64,000 bases of DNA from Mycobacteroides franklinii (GCF_002013895.1 NZ_MAFQ01000006.1:310001-374000); one strand, 5' to 3'. Positions 16,730 through 27,257 are shown, counted from the first letter of the stretch. The notes: a model not told the origin generated them from the letters alone. Numbers and translations: made by a program.

Positions 16730-18046
16730 GTGACCCAGGCCACTACATCATGGCGCCCGCTGACACGCGTCGCATTCCGGTTCTGCGTCGTCTACTTCGG
16801 CCTCTTCTGTCTGCTGTTGACGCAGATCCCCTTCGCATTGCTGGGTGTTGTGGGCCGGGTGATCGGTGGCCAGTTCGCCCTGTCGGCGATGTCGCTCCTG
16901 AACCCGATCACGGGCTGGGTGGGCCGAACCCTCTTCGGTGTAGACGCCGTCCTGCACGAGGACTCTGGGAGCGGGGACCAGGCCGCCATCTGGGTGCTGG
17001 TGTTCTGCATTCTGGTCGTCGCGATTGTGTCCACGGCGGTGTGGACGGCGCTCGGTCGCCGCCCTGCCTATCCGCGGCTGCTGGCCTGGTTCGCGCTGTT
17101 TCTACGGATGTGTCTGGGCGGGCAGATGCTCTTCTACGGATTCGCCAAACTCATCCCCACTCAAATGCCGGGACCGACACTGGCTCAGCTGCTGCAGCCG
17201 TACGGCACCCTCAGCCCGGCCTCGGTGCTGTGGCTACAGGTGGGCAGCTCTCACCCCTATGAGATGGCGTTGGGCGCGGTGGAGGTCATCGCCGGCCTAC
17301 TGCTGTTCGTGCCGCGAACGGCGGTGCTGGGATCGGTGCTGAGCCTGGCGAGCATGGCCCAGGTCTTCCTGATGAACATGACGTTCGACGTTCCCGTCAA
17401 ACTCTTGTCATTACACCTATTACTGCTGAGCCTGGTCCTGCTCACCCCCTACCTGGGACGGCTCCTGAATGTCTTTGTGCGACAACGTGCGAGCGAACCC
17501 TTGACGCAACCACCGCTGTTCACCGACAACCGCAGAAATCGTGTCGCGGCCTGGGGCCAGGTGGCCATCGGCATCTGGGTGGCGCTGGGTGGCGTCTACG
17601 ACGGGTGGGCGACCTGGCATGAGTACGGAGGCGGCAGTCCCAAGTCCGAGCTGTACGGCATCTGGTCGGTGCAGGCATTCTTCGTCGACGGAACGTACGT
17701 CCCACCATTGGCTACCGATGGGAATCGCTGGCAAACAATCATTTTCGACAAGCCCGGGACGGCGACATACCAGCACATGAACGGCAACCTTGTGATAGCG
17801 CTCGCAGAGTTCCACGATGGCCACCTGCTGCTCATGAACACCTCGGACACCTCCGGCGGAAAGATCGGCGGGAAAGCGCCTTTCGCCGACCTGACCTATA
17901 GCCAGCCGAACGTCGACTCACTGATGCTGGGCGGAATGATGTACCACGCGCCCGTAACGATCATGCTGAAACGGGTGGATCCGAACAGCTTGCCGCTGCG
18001 CAGCCGAGGATTCCACTGGGTGCAGGAGTATCCGTTCTTTCGCTAG
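16730..18046 (+). CDS. DoxX-like integral membrane protein
   Basis: 438 residues from GTG. An N-terminal membrane segment is at about 16-38 and another at 86-105 (IWVLVFCILVVAIVSTAVW). A four-helix DoxX-like core follows (RMCLGGQMLFYGFAKLIPTQ, LGAVEVIAGLLLFVPR, LLSLHLLLLSLVLLTPYLGRL), then one more helix. A soluble C-terminal domain of about 150 residues is likely extracytoplasmic. DoxX relatives are linked to redox or thiol-stress complexes in mycobacteria; no function is shown here. It is divergent from purF, and its stop overlaps the convergent sterol-carrier-like gene by a CTAG. Confidence 0.75.
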   Translation: MTQATTSWRPLTRVAFRFCVVYFGLFCLLLTQIPFALLGVVGRVIGGQFALSAMSLLNPITGWVGRTLFGVDAVLHEDSGSGDQAAIWVLVFCILVVAIVSTAVWTALGRRPAYPRLLAWFALFLRMCLGGQMLFYGFAKLIPTQMPGPTLAQLLQPYGTLSPASVLWLQVGSSHPYEMALGAVEVIAGLLLFVPRTAVLGSVLSLASMAQVFLMNMTFDVPVKLLSLHLLLLSLVLLTPYLGRLLNVFVRQRASEPLTQPPLFTDNRRNRVAAWGQVAIGIWVALGGVYDGWATWHEYGGGSPKSELYGIWSVQAFFVDGTYVPPLATDGNRWQTIIFDKPGTATYQHMNGNLVIALAEFHDGHLLLMNTSDTSGGKIGGKAPFADLTYSQPNVDSLMLGGMMYHAPVTIMLKRVDPNSLPLRSRGFHWVQEYPFFR

Positions 18047-18429
18047 CCGAGCGGCACCAGCGGCAGCCATTCGGCGATCTCGGCGGCACGCGATCCGGAC
18101 ACGGTGACGGCACGATCGGCGACCGCCTGCTCCAAGGTCAGCAGCCCCGTCGCAAGCAATAGCCAGGTACGCGGGGTGGTCTCCACCACATTGGACGGAG
18201 TTCCCCGGGTATGCCGCGGACCCGAAATACATTGCACCGCAACGAACGGCGGCACCCGCACCTCCACGGACGCGCCGGGCGCATCGGCCGCGAGGGTTCG
18301 CGCGGTGAACCGGACGGCGTCCGCCAGGGCACCACGCGCCGGCTCCGGCGCCTGCTTGTCACGCAACCATTCGGCCACCGCAAGCACGGCAGCCCGGGTC
18401 GAGGCGGCATCCGGTGCGCGAGCTGGCAT
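18043..18429 (-). CDS. Sterol-carrier-like conserved protein (Rv0807 type)
   Basis: 128 residues from MPARAPDAAS. Features are a helical N-terminus with ARGALADAVRFTARTLA, a central strand region VEVRVPPFVAVQCI, and a C-terminal TWLLLATGLLTLEQAV that resembles the lipid-binding helix of SCP2-like bacterial proteins. The size and the purF neighbourhood match M. tuberculosis Rv0807. The ligand is unknown. The ATG is supported by length; longer in-frame reading upstream has no protein-like sequence. Confidence 0.75.
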   Translation of the reverse strand: MPARAPDAASTRAAVLAVAEWLRDKQAPEPARGALADAVRFTARTLAADAPGASVEVRVPPFVAVQCISGPRHTRGTPSNVVETTPRTWLLLATGLLTLEQAVADRAVTVSGSRAAEIAEWLPLVPLG

Positions 18430-18461
18430 GTCCGCCAGCCTATCTGGCCGGGTCCGGGGCC

Positions 18462-19064
18462 CTATGCCCCGTCGCAGATTCCCGAGTCTCGAATGGTGTT
18501 GCCGTAGACGGTCGCCGTCGCGATGTTTGCGTTGATCACCCCGGATGGCAACTGCTGCTTGATCTTGTCGCTGATCTGGGTGAACTGGAACCACAGGTGA
18601 TAGAACGAGTCACCGTTGTAGAGCGGCGAATACTGGCTCTGATCCGGGTAGTTGGTGATGTACAGCGCATGCACCCGCGGATCCAGGAACGCCGCCGATT
18701 GATCCAGGTTGGCGGTCACCACATTGCCAACGGTGTCCGAACCCGAGGCCGCCCAGACGTCGTGGTGATCACGCAGATAGTTCTGGAATCCATACACCGA
18801 ACCCATCAGGGTGTCGTACTGCGCGTTGAACCACTGGCAGGAATCCCGCAGTGCGGTGAACTGCTCATCGTTCGCCCGGTTCTGCCACATGTTGTAGGGG
18901 AATACCGAGGTGTCCGGCGCCCAGTCCGATGGGTGCGGCACGAATACAGGCAACGAGGCGCCCTGCCCGGCATCAGCACCCGCGGGTGCGGCCAGTGCTA
19001 GTCCGGCGGCGATGGTCATTCCTGCCAGCGCTGCACCGGCTCTGTTCATCCACTTCGAGGCCAT
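18462..19064 (-). CDS. Secreted hypothetical protein
   Basis: 200 residues from MASKWMNRAG. The signal peptide is ALAGMTIAAGLALAAPAGADA with a likely cleavage after Ala-Asp-Ala near residue 32. The mature part is rich in Tyr, Trp, Asn and Asp (VFPYNMWQNRANDEQF, SFYHLWFQFTQI) and has only two cysteines, one near the middle and one near the end (SGICDGA), which could form a disulfide. I recognise no enzyme motif. It lies 32 bp upstream of, and on the same strand as, the sterol-carrier-like gene. Confidence 0.72.
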   Translation of the reverse strand: MASKWMNRAGAALAGMTIAAGLALAAPAGADAGQGASLPVFVPHPSDWAPDTSVFPYNMWQNRANDEQFTALRDSCQWFNAQYDTLMGSVYGFQNYLRDHHDVWAASGSDTVGNVVTANLDQSAAFLDPRVHALYITNYPDQSQYSPLYNGDSFYHLWFQFTQISDKIKQQLPSGVINANIATATVYGNTIRDSGICDGA

Positions 19065-19122
19065 CTGTGCAGTATTCCGTCGAATGTCCACTTTTGGTAT
19101 CAGTTGCTCGCACTTTCTCGCC

Positions 19123-19743
19123 CTAGTCGACATTCGGCCGAGCCAGGCACAGGGTTGCCACCGCACCGGCCTCGTTGAGCGCCAGGTGAGCCAGCATAGG
19201 CGCGGCCATGCTGCCCGATCGCTCGCGCAGCCAGCCCAACAGCCCACCGAACAACCCGGTGACCAGCACCGTCGCCACGATGGGGTCTCCCACGGCGCGC
19301 GCGGGCCGAACATGAGCCAGCCCGAAGGCCGCCGCCTGCACCACACCACCCAGCCTGCCCCCGAAGGCTTCGACGGCGATCGGCTGCAGCACCCCACGGA
19401 ACGCGAGCTCTTCGGACCACACCGTGCCCACCGGAATGTGCAATCCGAGCCACGCCGCGGGATGAAGCCCGATATCGCGCTCTCGCATCGAGGCGCGCAC
19501 CGGCTTCAGCGCGGGTGAGGCACCGACGGCGACAGCGATGGTCGATGCGACGACACCACCGAGACGCAGACCCGCCCTCAGTTGGGGCCGCCGAAGCCCG
19601 AGAGGGGTGCCGGCCGCCACCGCCAGCGCGGTGCTCGCGCCCGCCCCGATCAGGGGACGCCAGCGCTGCGGGACCCGCGCCAGTGCTGCCGGCCACCCCA
19701 CCAGCGCGACAGACAGAGCAAGTGCCCGGACGCGAGAGGTCAC
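19123..19743 (-). CDS. CPBP-family intramembrane metalloprotease
   Basis: 206 residues from a GTG that overlaps the stop of the upstream hydrolase gene (GTGA). It is polytopic. The CPBP signature is visible: EELAFRGVLQP (EExxxR) and FGLAHVRPAR, with a further H...N in MLAHLALNEAG. Members cleave prenylated or membrane substrates, or act in bacteriocin immunity; here the role is unknown. M. tuberculosis has a similar gene beside purL (Rv0804). Coupling to the membrane hydrolase suggests a joint envelope function. Confidence 0.82.
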   Translation of the reverse strand: MTSRVRALALSVALVGWPAALARVPQRWRPLIGAGASTALAVAAGTPLGLRRPQLRAGLRLGGVVASTIAVAVGASPALKPVRASMRERDIGLHPAAWLGLHIPVGTVWSEELAFRGVLQPIAVEAFGGRLGGVVQAAAFGLAHVRPARAVGDPIVATVLVTGLFGGLLGWLRERSGSMAAPMLAHLALNEAGAVATLCLARPNVD

Positions 19744-21542
19744 GTGTCGGGGCCGTCGAGCGACGCGGTGTCGTCGAGTGCCTTCCGGATGCGTTCGGTG
19801 TCCTGCGGGGTCCAACCGTCCGGCGGAGCGATCGCGGCCCAGCCGTTGACCGATGAGATGCCGTAGTTGTGGCCGTGCCCGTCGGGCACTCCGACAGCGT
19901 TGGCCAGATCGGCGGCCACCTGCCAGAAGGTGACTATGGGATACCAGCGCATGGCGACCGACCGGTCCCCCACCGGCGCCTCCTTGAGCCAATCCGGTTG
20001 GCTGAACAGCAGATCGGTGGACCACCAGGTCACCGGGTCCGACGGATGCTGCACGAACAGCACTCGGGGCTTCTGCCACGGCGGTTTGGCAAGGGCGTCG
20101 ATATCGGGGCCTATCGCGAAACGCGCGGTGAATCCGCTGTCGTACACCGGCAGCGCTTCCAACGTGCCCCGGTCACGCTTGGACACCAGCTCGTTCCAGA
20201 TATGACTGAAGTTCGGCGGACCGGTCCACAACACACCGTCGACACCGGCGGCGCGGATGTCACCGAGACCATCGAATGCGCCTTGCCCCGCAAAAGATCC
20301 CAAGCTTTCGCCGTAGATGAGCAGCTTGGGGCGATGCCCCTCGGGTTGCTGAGCCCAGCGCTTCTGGACGGTATCGACCAACAGCTTGCCCGAAGCCAGG
20401 GCCTTCTCTTTGTCGGCGAGGAATGAGATCCAGCTGGGCAGGAACGAGTACTGGGTGGCCACGATCGCGGTATCGCCGTTGTACATGAGCTCGATACCGC
20501 GGGCGGCAGCGGGCGTTACCCAGCCGGTGCCGGTGGTCGGCACGATCACCAATACCTTGCGCTCGAATGCCTTGGTGCGCTCCAATTCCCGCACCAGGAT
20601 GTCAGCCCGGCCCTCGGCGGTATCGGCAGTCTCCAGGCCCGCGTACACCCGGATGGGCTCCTTGGCCGGGCGGCCGTTCACCCTGGAGAGCACATCGGCG
20701 TGCAAACCGCCGGAGACGAAGTTGCGGCCCTCGTATCCGAGGCTCTCCCAGGAGGACAGCGATGCCGGACTGCCGGAACGCTCGGGTTGGATCGGCTGTT
20801 TGACTCCGGCGCGTGTGGTGTCGTTGTGCGGACCGAACGAGGCGTTGGCGGCGGAGAAGAATCCGCGGACCAATACGCCGTTGAACAACATGATCGCCAG
20901 CACCGCAACGATGGCGGTACCGATGAGCAGCGATACTTCCTGGCTCAGATGCAGACGGCGGATGAGGAACCGGGCCAGCAACCGAACCAGGTCGCGCAGT
21001 ATCCGGGATACCGAAATAAACAGTGCACCAACGGCAATCGAGACGAGAAAGGCCTTTGAGTACTCCATCGTCGTCGGCCCGTGGGTGTCCATGAGGGCCG
21101 CGATCTGGCGCTGCCACCGAGCAGCGGGCACGATCATCGCCAGCGAGCACACCGCCCCAAGGACCACCACTCCGAGCTTTACGGTCATCATCACTCGGTC
21201 GCGTAGCGGCCACCATTTCTGGTGGCCGAGCCAAAAACGCAGCACCAGTTTGGAGAGAGCGACACCGATGCCGTAGCCGATGGCCGCGGTGGCGCCACCG
21301 ATAAGCCCCTGGAACAGCCAGGTGCGGGGCATCAGCGACGGCGTCAGCGACAGACAGAAGAACAAGGCCCCGAAGGCGATTCCGCAGAAATCCAGCCGCA
21401 GCAGATTCCATGCCCAGGCCACCAAGGGGTGCCGGTGCTCGAGTTGCTCCTCCAGTTCCTGGAATGCCAGCCAACTGCGGCCGATCCAATCATCGGGATC
21501 GACGGTGCTCGTTGTAACCGGGACTCCAGGAGTCTCGCTCAT
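19740..21542 (-). CDS. Membrane-anchored alpha/beta-hydrolase-family protein
   Basis: 600 residues. The N-terminal half has several membrane segments ([20 protein letters not shown], then [20 protein letters not shown], then [14 protein letters not shown], and two more to about residue 225). The C-terminal half is a hydrolase with nucleophile in [12 protein letters not shown] and a probable acid near [11 protein letters not shown]. The layout fits the mycobacterial Abhydrolase_9-type family of unknown substrate. The gene starts four bases inside the purL stop, so purL, this gene and the CPBP gene are one coupled unit. A polar lipid or wall ester is a guess for the substrate. Confidence 0.78.
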   Translation of the reverse strand: MSETPGVPVTTSTVDPDDWIGRSWLAFQELEEQLEHRHPLVAWAWNLLRLDFCGIAFGALFFCLSLTPSLMPRTWLFQGLIGGATAAIGYGIGVALSKLVLRFWLGHQKWWPLRDRVMMTVKLGVVVLGAVCSLAMIVPAARWQRQIAALMDTHGPTTMEYSKAFLVSIAVGALFISVSRILRDLVRLLARFLIRRLHLSQEVSLLIGTAIVAVLAIMLFNGVLVRGFFSAANASFGPHNDTTRAGVKQPIQPERSGSPASLSSWESLGYEGRNFVSGGLHADVLSRVNGRPAKEPIRVYAGLETADTAEGRADILVRELERTKAFERKVLVIVPTTGTGWVTPAAARGIELMYNGDTAIVATQYSFLPSWISFLADKEKALASGKLLVDTVQKRWAQQPEGHRPKLLIYGESLGSFAGQGAFDGLGDIRAAGVDGVLWTGPPNFSHIWNELVSKRDRGTLEALPVYDSGFTARFAIGPDIDALAKPPWQKPRVLFVQHPSDPVTWWSTDLLFSQPDWLKEAPVGDRSVAMRWYPIVTFWQVAADLANAVGVPDGHGHNYGISSVNGWAAIAPPDGWTPQDTERIRKALDDTASLDGPDT

Positions 21543-23824
21543 CCGAACAATCCGGGCAGCACGCCCTCGTGAACCTCACGTAGCTCGGCCAGCGTAATCG
21601 AGAATTGTCCCTGCACCTCAACGGAATCCGAACCCTGATCGACGACGCCGATACGCACGGCGGGAAGTTGCCGCGCCTCACACATCGACATGAATCTGCT
21701 CTCTTCGGTACGCGGGACGGCGACCAGCACGCGCCCAGCGGATTCGGAGAACAGCGCCACGAACGGATCGGCTCCTTCCGGAAGCAGGATCCGGCAACCA
21801 GTTTCACCGGCCAGCGCCGACTCGATGACGGCTTGGATGAGCCCGCCCTCGGACAAGTCGTGCGCGGCGGACACCAGCCCGTCCCGCGAGGCGGCGGTGA
21901 GAACCTGGGCCAGCAGCTGCTCACGGGCCAGATCGACCTTCGGCGGTGTGCCACCGAGATGATCGTGGGCCACCTGCGCCCAAATGGAGCCGTCGAACTC
22001 GTCGGCGGTGTCACCCAGCAGAATCAGCGTTTCCCCGGGCTCGGTCCCGAATCCCGTCGGGATGCGCCGATTTACATCGTCGATCACACCCAACACGCCG
22101 ACCACCGGAGTGGGCAGAATGGGGGTGGTACCGGTCTGGTTGTAGAAGCTGACGTTGCCACCGGTGACCGGAATGCCCAGCGTCACACAGCCATCGGCGA
22201 GGCCGCGGACCGCTTCGGAGAACTGCCACATGACGCCCGGATCCTCCGGGGAGCCGAAGTTCAGACAGTTGGTCACCGCGACCGGAGTCGCGCCGGAGGC
22301 CGCCACATTGCGGTACGCCTCGGCGAGCGCCAGCTGCGCACCGCGGTATGGATCCAGCACCGTGTACCGACCGGAAGCGTCGGTGGCCAAAGCGATTCCA
22401 CGCCCGGTCTGCTCATCCACCCGGATCACGCCGGAGTCGGCGTGCTCGGCGAGCACGGTGTTGCCGCGCACGTATCGGTCGTACTGCTCGGTGATGAACG
22501 CGCGGCTGCACAGGTGCGGGCTGCCGATCATGTCCAGCAGCGTCTGTCGCAGCTCGGCAGCGGTGGCCGGACGCGCCAATCCCGCTGTGCTGTCGGCGAT
22601 CAACGCATCCTGGGTGTCGGGGCGAGCCACCGGACGCTGATAGACGGGGCCTTCGTGCGCGACGGTCCGCGGCGGCACGTCGACGACAGTCTCTCCGTGC
22701 CAGGTGATCCGTAGCCGGTCGCCCTCGGTGACCTCACCGATGACGGTGGCCAATACATCCCACTTGCGGCAGACCGCCATGAAGGCGTCGACGTTCTCCG
22801 GAGTCACCACGGCGCACATGCGCTCCTGGGACTCGCTGGAGAGCACCTCGGCCGGTGTCATACCGGTCGCCCGCAGCGGCACCTTGTCCAAGTCGATATG
22901 CATGCCACCATCACCGGCTGAGGCAAGTTCTGATGTCGCGCAGGACAGTCCGGCACCACCGAGGTCCTGAATGCCGACCACCAGATGCGCCGCATACAGC
23001 TCCAGGCAGCATTCGATGAGCACCTTCTCGGTGAACGGATCACCCACCTGCACGCTGGGCAGCTTCTTACGGGAGGCGCCGTCGGCCTCGTCCCCACCGA
23101 ACGTCTCCGAGGCCAAAACCGAAACCCCACCGATGCCGTCGAGCCCGGTGCGTGCCCCGAACAGGATGATCTTGTTGCCGGCGCCGGAAGCGAAGGCCAA
23201 ATGCAGATCTTCCTTGCGCAGCACCCCGGCGCACAGCGCGTTCACCAACGGGTTGCCGGCATACGAGGCGTCGAACACCGTCTCGCCGCCGATGTTCGGC
23301 AGACCCAGCGAGTTTCCGTAGCCGCCGATACCGCGCACCACGCCATCGAACACGCGACGGGTGTCGGGGGCATCGGCCGCACCGAAACGCAGCTGATCCA
23401 TGACTGCGATCGGGCGGGCACCCATGGCCATGATGTCGCGCACGATGCCGCCCACGCCCGTCGCGGCGCCCTGATAGGGCTCGACATACGACGGGTGGTT
23501 ATGCGACTCGACCTTGAAGGTGACCGCCCATCCGTCGCCGATGTCCACGACGCCGGCGTTCTCCCCGATACCGGCCAGCATTGCCGAGCGCATCTCCTCA
23601 GTGGTGGTCTCCCCGAAGTAGCGCAGGTGCACCTTGGAGGACTTGTAGGAGCAGTGCTCGCTCCACATCACCGAGTACATGGCCAGCTCGGCGTCGGTGG
23701 GGCGGCGACCGAGGATCTCGCGAATGCGCGCGTACTCGTCGTCCTTGAGCCCTAGTTCAGCGAATGGCTGCGGGTGATCGGGGGTGGATGCTGCGTTATC
23801 GACCGAGTCAACCCGTGAAGTCAC
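21539..23824 (-). CDS. purL: Phosphoribosylformylglycinamidine synthase, large subunit
   Basis: 761 residues, the small PurL type that works with PurQ and PurS, both present at 31.3-32.2 kb. It makes FGAM from FGAR using ATP and ammonia supplied by PurQ. Recognisable are [16 protein letters not shown], the metal/ATP region [21 protein letters not shown], the [13 protein letters not shown] motif and a second AIRS-like half with [11 protein letters not shown] at 23824 is supported by a leaderless promoter. It is the first gene of an operon with two membrane proteins. Confidence 0.96.
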   Translation of the reverse strand: MTSRVDSVDNAASTPDHPQPFAELGLKDDEYARIREILGRRPTDAELAMYSVMWSEHCSYKSSKVHLRYFGETTTEEMRSAMLAGIGENAGVVDIGDGWAVTFKVESHNHPSYVEPYQGAATGVGGIVRDIMAMGARPIAVMDQLRFGAADAPDTRRVFDGVVRGIGGYGNSLGLPNIGGETVFDASYAGNPLVNALCAGVLRKEDLHLAFASGAGNKIILFGARTGLDGIGGVSVLASETFGGDEADGASRKKLPSVQVGDPFTEKVLIECCLELYAAHLVVGIQDLGGAGLSCATSELASAGDGGMHIDLDKVPLRATGMTPAEVLSSESQERMCAVVTPENVDAFMAVCRKWDVLATVIGEVTEGDRLRITWHGETVVDVPPRTVAHEGPVYQRPVARPDTQDALIADSTAGLARPATAAELRQTLLDMIGSPHLCSRAFITEQYDRYVRGNTVLAEHADSGVIRVDEQTGRGIALATDASGRYTVLDPYRGAQLALAEAYRNVAASGATPVAVTNCLNFGSPEDPGVMWQFSEAVRGLADGCVTLGIPVTGGNVSFYNQTGTTPILPTPVVGVLGVIDDVNRRIPTGFGTEPGETLILLGDTADEFDGSIWAQVAHDHLGGTPPKVDLAREQLLAQVLTAASRDGLVSAAHDLSEGGLIQAVIESALAGETGCRILLPEGADPFVALFSESAGRVLVAVPRTEESRFMSMCEARQLPAVRIGVVDQGSDSVEVQGQFSITLAELREVHEGVLPGLFG

Positions 23825-23830
23825 GACAAG

Positions 23831-23836
23831 ATTCTA
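23831..23836 (-). promoter_or_regulatory. -10 hexamer of leaderless purL
   Basis: TAGAAT on the minus strand, six bases before GTG at 23824. A -35-like TTGTCC lies at 23857-23862. It is back-to-back with the lipoprotein promoter at 23877. Confidence 0.5.
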
Positions 23837-23876
23837 TATGTGGTCGGTGCAGGCCTGGACAAACGCTCCTGGCGCG

Positions 23877-23882
23877 CATACT
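23877..23882 (+). promoter_or_regulatory. -10 hexamer of leaderless lipoprotein gene
   Basis: CATACT, then seven bases, then GTG at 23890. Only about 40 bp separate it from the purL -10. Confidence 0.42.
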
Positions 23883-23889
23883 GAACGCT

Positions 23890-24906
23890 GTGAAATGGGG
23901 GCGCCGAGGTATCTGGACCGTAGTTGCCGTCGCCGTGGCTCTGCTGGGGACGGGATGCGCGCCGCAACGCACTGAAGAGTCGCAGCAGATCTCCACGCAG
24001 ATCCGCGCACTTCCCGGCGTCACCGAGACCACCCACGACTACTTCAATGTCTTCACCAAGGGCCAGCGGTTCGGCCTGACGGTCTCGGTAGTTCCCGACG
24101 TGACCGCCGACCAGCTGTCGGCCATCTGGGAGCTGTTCACCAAGCGAGTACGCGAGGTCGGCTTCAGTCAGCACGATGTGACGCTTACTGTCGTGGCGCC
24201 CTGCACAACCCAAGACACCTCGTCGAGCTGCAGCAAGGTCACCTCAGCCATCGACGCGGGCGCCAAACGTCAACCCGCGCCGCCCTTCGCCGATTGGGTC
24301 CGGTTGCGGCAATCGCCCAACGTCGGGAGCGCCGACATAACCACCGCCTACTCCGGTCCCGCGCCCCGCGTCACAGTGGAGGTCGCGATCAAGGGCAGTC
24401 AACCGGGCAGACCTACCGATTATCGGGACATCACGACGGCCTTCCATCAGATCGCCGGTGACTTTGCCGCCTTATCCGACGCCGCGTGGCGGGTAGGACC
24501 TGTCGTCGGCGCATACCCGGCTCTCAGCACCGAGCAGGGCTTTCCCGATATCAGCGCGGTCGCACTGTGGGAACGGCTCAACGCGGTCGCTCCGACCTCC
24601 GCGAGGTTTACCGCGCGCTCTGCCCACAAGGATCAAAAGGACGTCCAGTACTCCACGGCGCGGCACTATCTGAACACCACGTACGCGGAGGTGCCGACAG
24701 CGACCGAAGCGCAGCTGCGAGGCATAGCGCTTGCGCAACTGGAGCTGCTGAAGCAGTTCGGCCAGCCCGGTATCTACGAATTACACGGCAACAAGACCAG
24801 TGTCACTGTGTGGCTGGGCGGTTGCATGGGGGAAATGCCTCCCTCACTGCGCAGTTCAGCAGTCGAGGCGGAGATGCGCGCCACATATGAGACCTGCCCG
24901 CGCTAG
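23890..24906 (+). CDS. Lipoprotein of unknown function, paralogue A
   Basis: 338 residues from GTG. The signal peptide ends in lipobox LLGTGC, so Cys23 would be lipidated. No catalytic motif is seen. It shares with the gene at 25407 the order TADQLSAIWELFT, DWVRLRQ, TAFHQIAGDF, LWERLNAVAP and the closing ATYETCPR, so the two are diverged duplicates. Conserved cysteines occur near residues 100-115 and at the C-terminus. It is divergent from purL and convergent with a small DoxX-like gene. The surface location is inferred from the lipobox. Confidence 0.75.
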   Translation: MKWGRRGIWTVVAVAVALLGTGCAPQRTEESQQISTQIRALPGVTETTHDYFNVFTKGQRFGLTVSVVPDVTADQLSAIWELFTKRVREVGFSQHDVTLTVVAPCTTQDTSSSCSKVTSAIDAGAKRQPAPPFADWVRLRQSPNVGSADITTAYSGPAPRVTVEVAIKGSQPGRPTDYRDITTAFHQIAGDFAALSDAAWRVGPVVGAYPALSTEQGFPDISAVALWERLNAVAPTSARFTARSAHKDQKDVQYSTARHYLNTTYAEVPTATEAQLRGIALAQLELLKQFGQPGIYELHGNKTSVTVWLGGCMGEMPPSLRSSAVEAEMRATYETCPR

Positions 24907-25322
24907 CCGATCAGCACCTTCAGCAATTCGCGCCGGCGCAGGATCATTGCCGCCCAGATCAACAATCCGAAGCCGATGGCGAAGATGACCGGGAACCACG
25001 CTTCCTCGTGCATGTCGATCGTGACCGCACCACCCAGGTATGCCGTCAACCCGATCGCGCCGAGGACCGCGGTGCGCGGGATGGCCCACACGATGGTGCA
25101 TCCCAGCAGCACCCAGCCGATCAGCGCTGTCTGATAAGCCGGGAAGCCCAGCGCCTCCGTCGCGGTGCGCGCGAACTGCGCTCCGAAGATCTTCGGCACG
25201 GCATCGGCCAACAGGAACAGCACGATGATCGCTGTCAACGCGAGACCAATCTTTTCCGGTGGTGTCCGGGTGGCGAATGCGGCCTGAATATTCGCCACAA
25301 CACTCTTGGTCTCGGCCATCAT
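24903..25322 (-). CDS. Small DoxX-like membrane protein
   Basis: 139 residues from the first of two adjacent ATG codons, with AAGGGA just upstream. Four membrane segments are seen: IGLALTAIIVLFLLADAVPK, TALIGWVLLGCTIVWAIPR, LGAIGLTAYLGGAV and FPVIFAIGFGLLIWAAMIL. The DoxX-like pattern is AVPKIFGAQF...TALIGWVLLGC...TAYLGGAV. It lies between the two paralogous lipoprotein genes, on the opposite strand, overlapping the first at a CTAG. Function is unknown. Confidence 0.75.
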   Translation of the reverse strand: MMAETKSVVANIQAAFATRTPPEKIGLALTAIIVLFLLADAVPKIFGAQFARTATEALGFPAYQTALIGWVLLGCTIVWAIPRTAVLGAIGLTAYLGGAVTIDMHEEAWFPVIFAIGFGLLIWAAMILRRRELLKVLIG

Positions 25323-25394
25323 GGGTCCCTTCTCGATCGATCCCCTAACAGTATTGATGCCGACTGACAAGGACACCGAGACTCACCGGGACGG

Positions 25395-25400
25395 CATACT
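25395..25400 (+). promoter_or_regulatory. -10 hexamer of leaderless lipoprotein gene B
   Basis: CATACT, six bases, then ATG at 25407; the same hexamer as at paralogue A. Confidence 0.42.
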
Positions 25401-25406
25401 CCACCA

Positions 25407-26420
25407 ATGAGAATGTTCGGCCAGGGCGGCGGCGCGCTTGGCGTTCTGGTGCTCAGCGTCGCATCCTTGGTCGCCGGCTGCGATTTCACCGGCTCGCGGA
25501 CCGCCGACCGAATCGATGAAACGTTGCGATCGCTTGCGGGGGTGTCGTCGGTGTCACACACCATCAGCCACAGCGGCGGCCCCGCACCGGCCAGTGCCAC
25601 CTTCGACGTCTACGTCCGCGGCGAAGCGTCCGCCGATCAGCTCTCCGCACTGACGCGCGTCTTCACCGGCCAGATCCACGATTCCCGCACGTTCCGCTCC
25701 TGGGCGGCGACCCTCAACGTAAGACGCTGGCCGGAGGGCAATCACCTGTTTTCCACGATGTATGTCGAACTGCGGCCCTCGGCTGCTACCCCGGAGCCGC
25801 CGTGGCAGGACTGGCTGAAACTTTCCCGGGGCGAATACGGCCACCAGATCACCGGGCGGGTGTGGCCGTCCGACTACGACCGACCCGCCGGCGCCAGCCT
25901 CAATGTCACGTTGTTCGACGGCAAGGATCGACGGCCGGACGATATCGGCGCCACCGAATTCGCCACGGCAGTGCGCAGGCTCGGCACCGACTTCCCCGGC
26001 TCCACCAGCGACTGGGTAATCACCAACTCCTTGATCTACGCCAACGATCCACCCAGCATCCGATCCGGCCACGGTCTGCCGACCGCGGCGCAGCTGGACT
26101 TGTGGGAGGCCCTGGACACCATCGCGCCCGTCGACGGCGACTTCAATCGGGGCCCGCTACCAGGCAACCGTGACCAGCCTGACCGCAACAGCATCCAGCT
26201 CACCAAGCTGACCGGCCGGAACATGGATCACGTTGCGGAAGAACAGCTTCAGCTGATCAAGAAGTCAGGAACGGCAACCGTGTACACGATCGACCACGCC
26301 CAGATCACGGTCCGTCCCGGACGCTGCTCCACGGGCGTGTGGGAGCCGCAGCCCAGTACTGCCCCCGATGTGGCCCTGCAAGGCGAGCTGCGCGCCCAAT
26401 TCGAAACCTGTCCGCGCTAA
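25407..26420 (+). CDS. Lipoprotein of unknown function, paralogue B
   Basis: 337 residues from ATG. The signal peptide carries lipobox SLVAGC, with Cys25 lipidated. It has the same block order as the protein at 23890: SADQLSALTRVFT, DWLKLSRGEYG, FATAVRRLGTDF, LWEALDTIAP and the end QFETCPR. Overall identity looks low, so the duplication is old. No enzyme motif is present. It is followed 18 bp later by the mycothiol-isomerase-like gene, which has its own promoter. Confidence 0.75.
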   Translation: MRMFGQGGGALGVLVLSVASLVAGCDFTGSRTADRIDETLRSLAGVSSVSHTISHSGGPAPASATFDVYVRGEASADQLSALTRVFTGQIHDSRTFRSWAATLNVRRWPEGNHLFSTMYVELRPSAATPEPPWQDWLKLSRGEYGHQITGRVWPSDYDRPAGASLNVTLFDGKDRRPDDIGATEFATAVRRLGTDFPGSTSDWVITNSLIYANDPPSIRSGHGLPTAAQLDLWEALDTIAPVDGDFNRGPLPGNRDQPDRNSIQLTKLTGRNMDHVAEEQLQLIKKSGTATVYTIDHAQITVRPGRCSTGVWEPQPSTAPDVALQGELRAQFETCPR

Positions 26421-26426
26421 CTCTCG

Positions 26427-26432
26427 TAGGCT
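26427..26432 (+). promoter_or_regulatory. -10 hexamer of leaderless MDMPI-like gene
   Basis: TAGGCT, six bases, then ATG at 26439. Confidence 0.45.
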
Positions 26433-26438
26433 CGCCCC

Positions 26439-27257
26439 ATGACCGTCACGATCGTCGCCAAGCAGCCTGTCGTCGCCGCGTTGGCCGCCGAGTGGACCGC
26501 GCTCGATGAGTTGGGCGCGCGCCTGACCGATGACCAGTGGGCCGCACCGTCGGTGTTGCCGGGGTGGACCGTCAAGGATGTCCTCGCGCATGTGGTCGGT
26601 ACCGAGCGCCTGCTCTCGGGCGACCCGATCCCCAGCACCGACGAGGCCGTCGCGAATCTGCCGCACGTGCACAATCCCGTCGGCGTCCTCAACGAGCGCT
26701 GGCTCACCTACTACCGCAAGCTGCCACCGGTCGCGGTACTGAATGACCTGCGTACCGTCACCAGCGCCCGGCTGGCCGTTCTGGAGGGCCTGTCCCAAGA
26801 GCAGTTCAACGCCGAAACCGCCACCCCCGTAGGGCCCGAAAGTTATGGCCGGTTCATGCAAATTCGCGACTTCGACTGCTGGATGCACGAATTGGACGTG
26901 CGTGACAGCCTCGGTTTGCCAGCACCGACGGATCCGGTGACCGTGACACCGGCCCTTGCCGAACTGATCAACGCGCTGCCTTTCCTGGTGGGCAAGCGGG
27001 CCGGCGCACCCCAAGGTAGCCGGATCCGTTTCGTGCTCACCGGAATTGGTGCGCAGACCATCAACATCGAAATCCCGGACCGGGCCCGCATCGTGGCCAC
27101 ACTCTCCGATGCCCCCCAGGTGACGCTCACCGCGGACACCTGTGAGTTCGCTCGCCATCTGGGCGGACGTGCCAGCGCGAACCGCAACGGATTCACACTC
27201 GACGGCGATCCCGACCTGGGGTGGAAGATCGTCTCCAATCTGCGCTTCACGATGTAG
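26439..27257 (+). CDS. Maleylpyruvate-isomerase-family / DinB-like protein
   Basis: 272 residues. The N-terminal four-helix bundle has [16 protein letters not shown], the [20 protein letters not shown] motif and, later, [19 protein letters not shown]. These supply the His residues of the mycothiol-dependent metal site. The C-terminal domain (about residues 190-272) is the smaller SCP-like part of the MDMPI family ([15 protein letters not shown]). The family includes mycothiol-dependent isomerases and many of unknown substrate. The cytoplasmic enzyme role is inferred. Its end overlaps convergent pepC by 11 bases. Confidence 0.82.
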   Translation: MTVTIVAKQPVVAALAAEWTALDELGARLTDDQWAAPSVLPGWTVKDVLAHVVGTERLLSGDPIPSTDEAVANLPHVHNPVGVLNERWLTYYRKLPPVAVLNDLRTVTSARLAVLEGLSQEQFNAETATPVGPESYGRFMQIRDFDCWMHELDVRDSLGLPAPTDPVTVTPALAELINALPFLVGKRAGAPQGSRIRFVLTGIGAQTINIEIPDRARIVATLSDAPQVTLTADTCEFARHLGGRASANRNGFTLDGDPDLGWKIVSNLRFTM

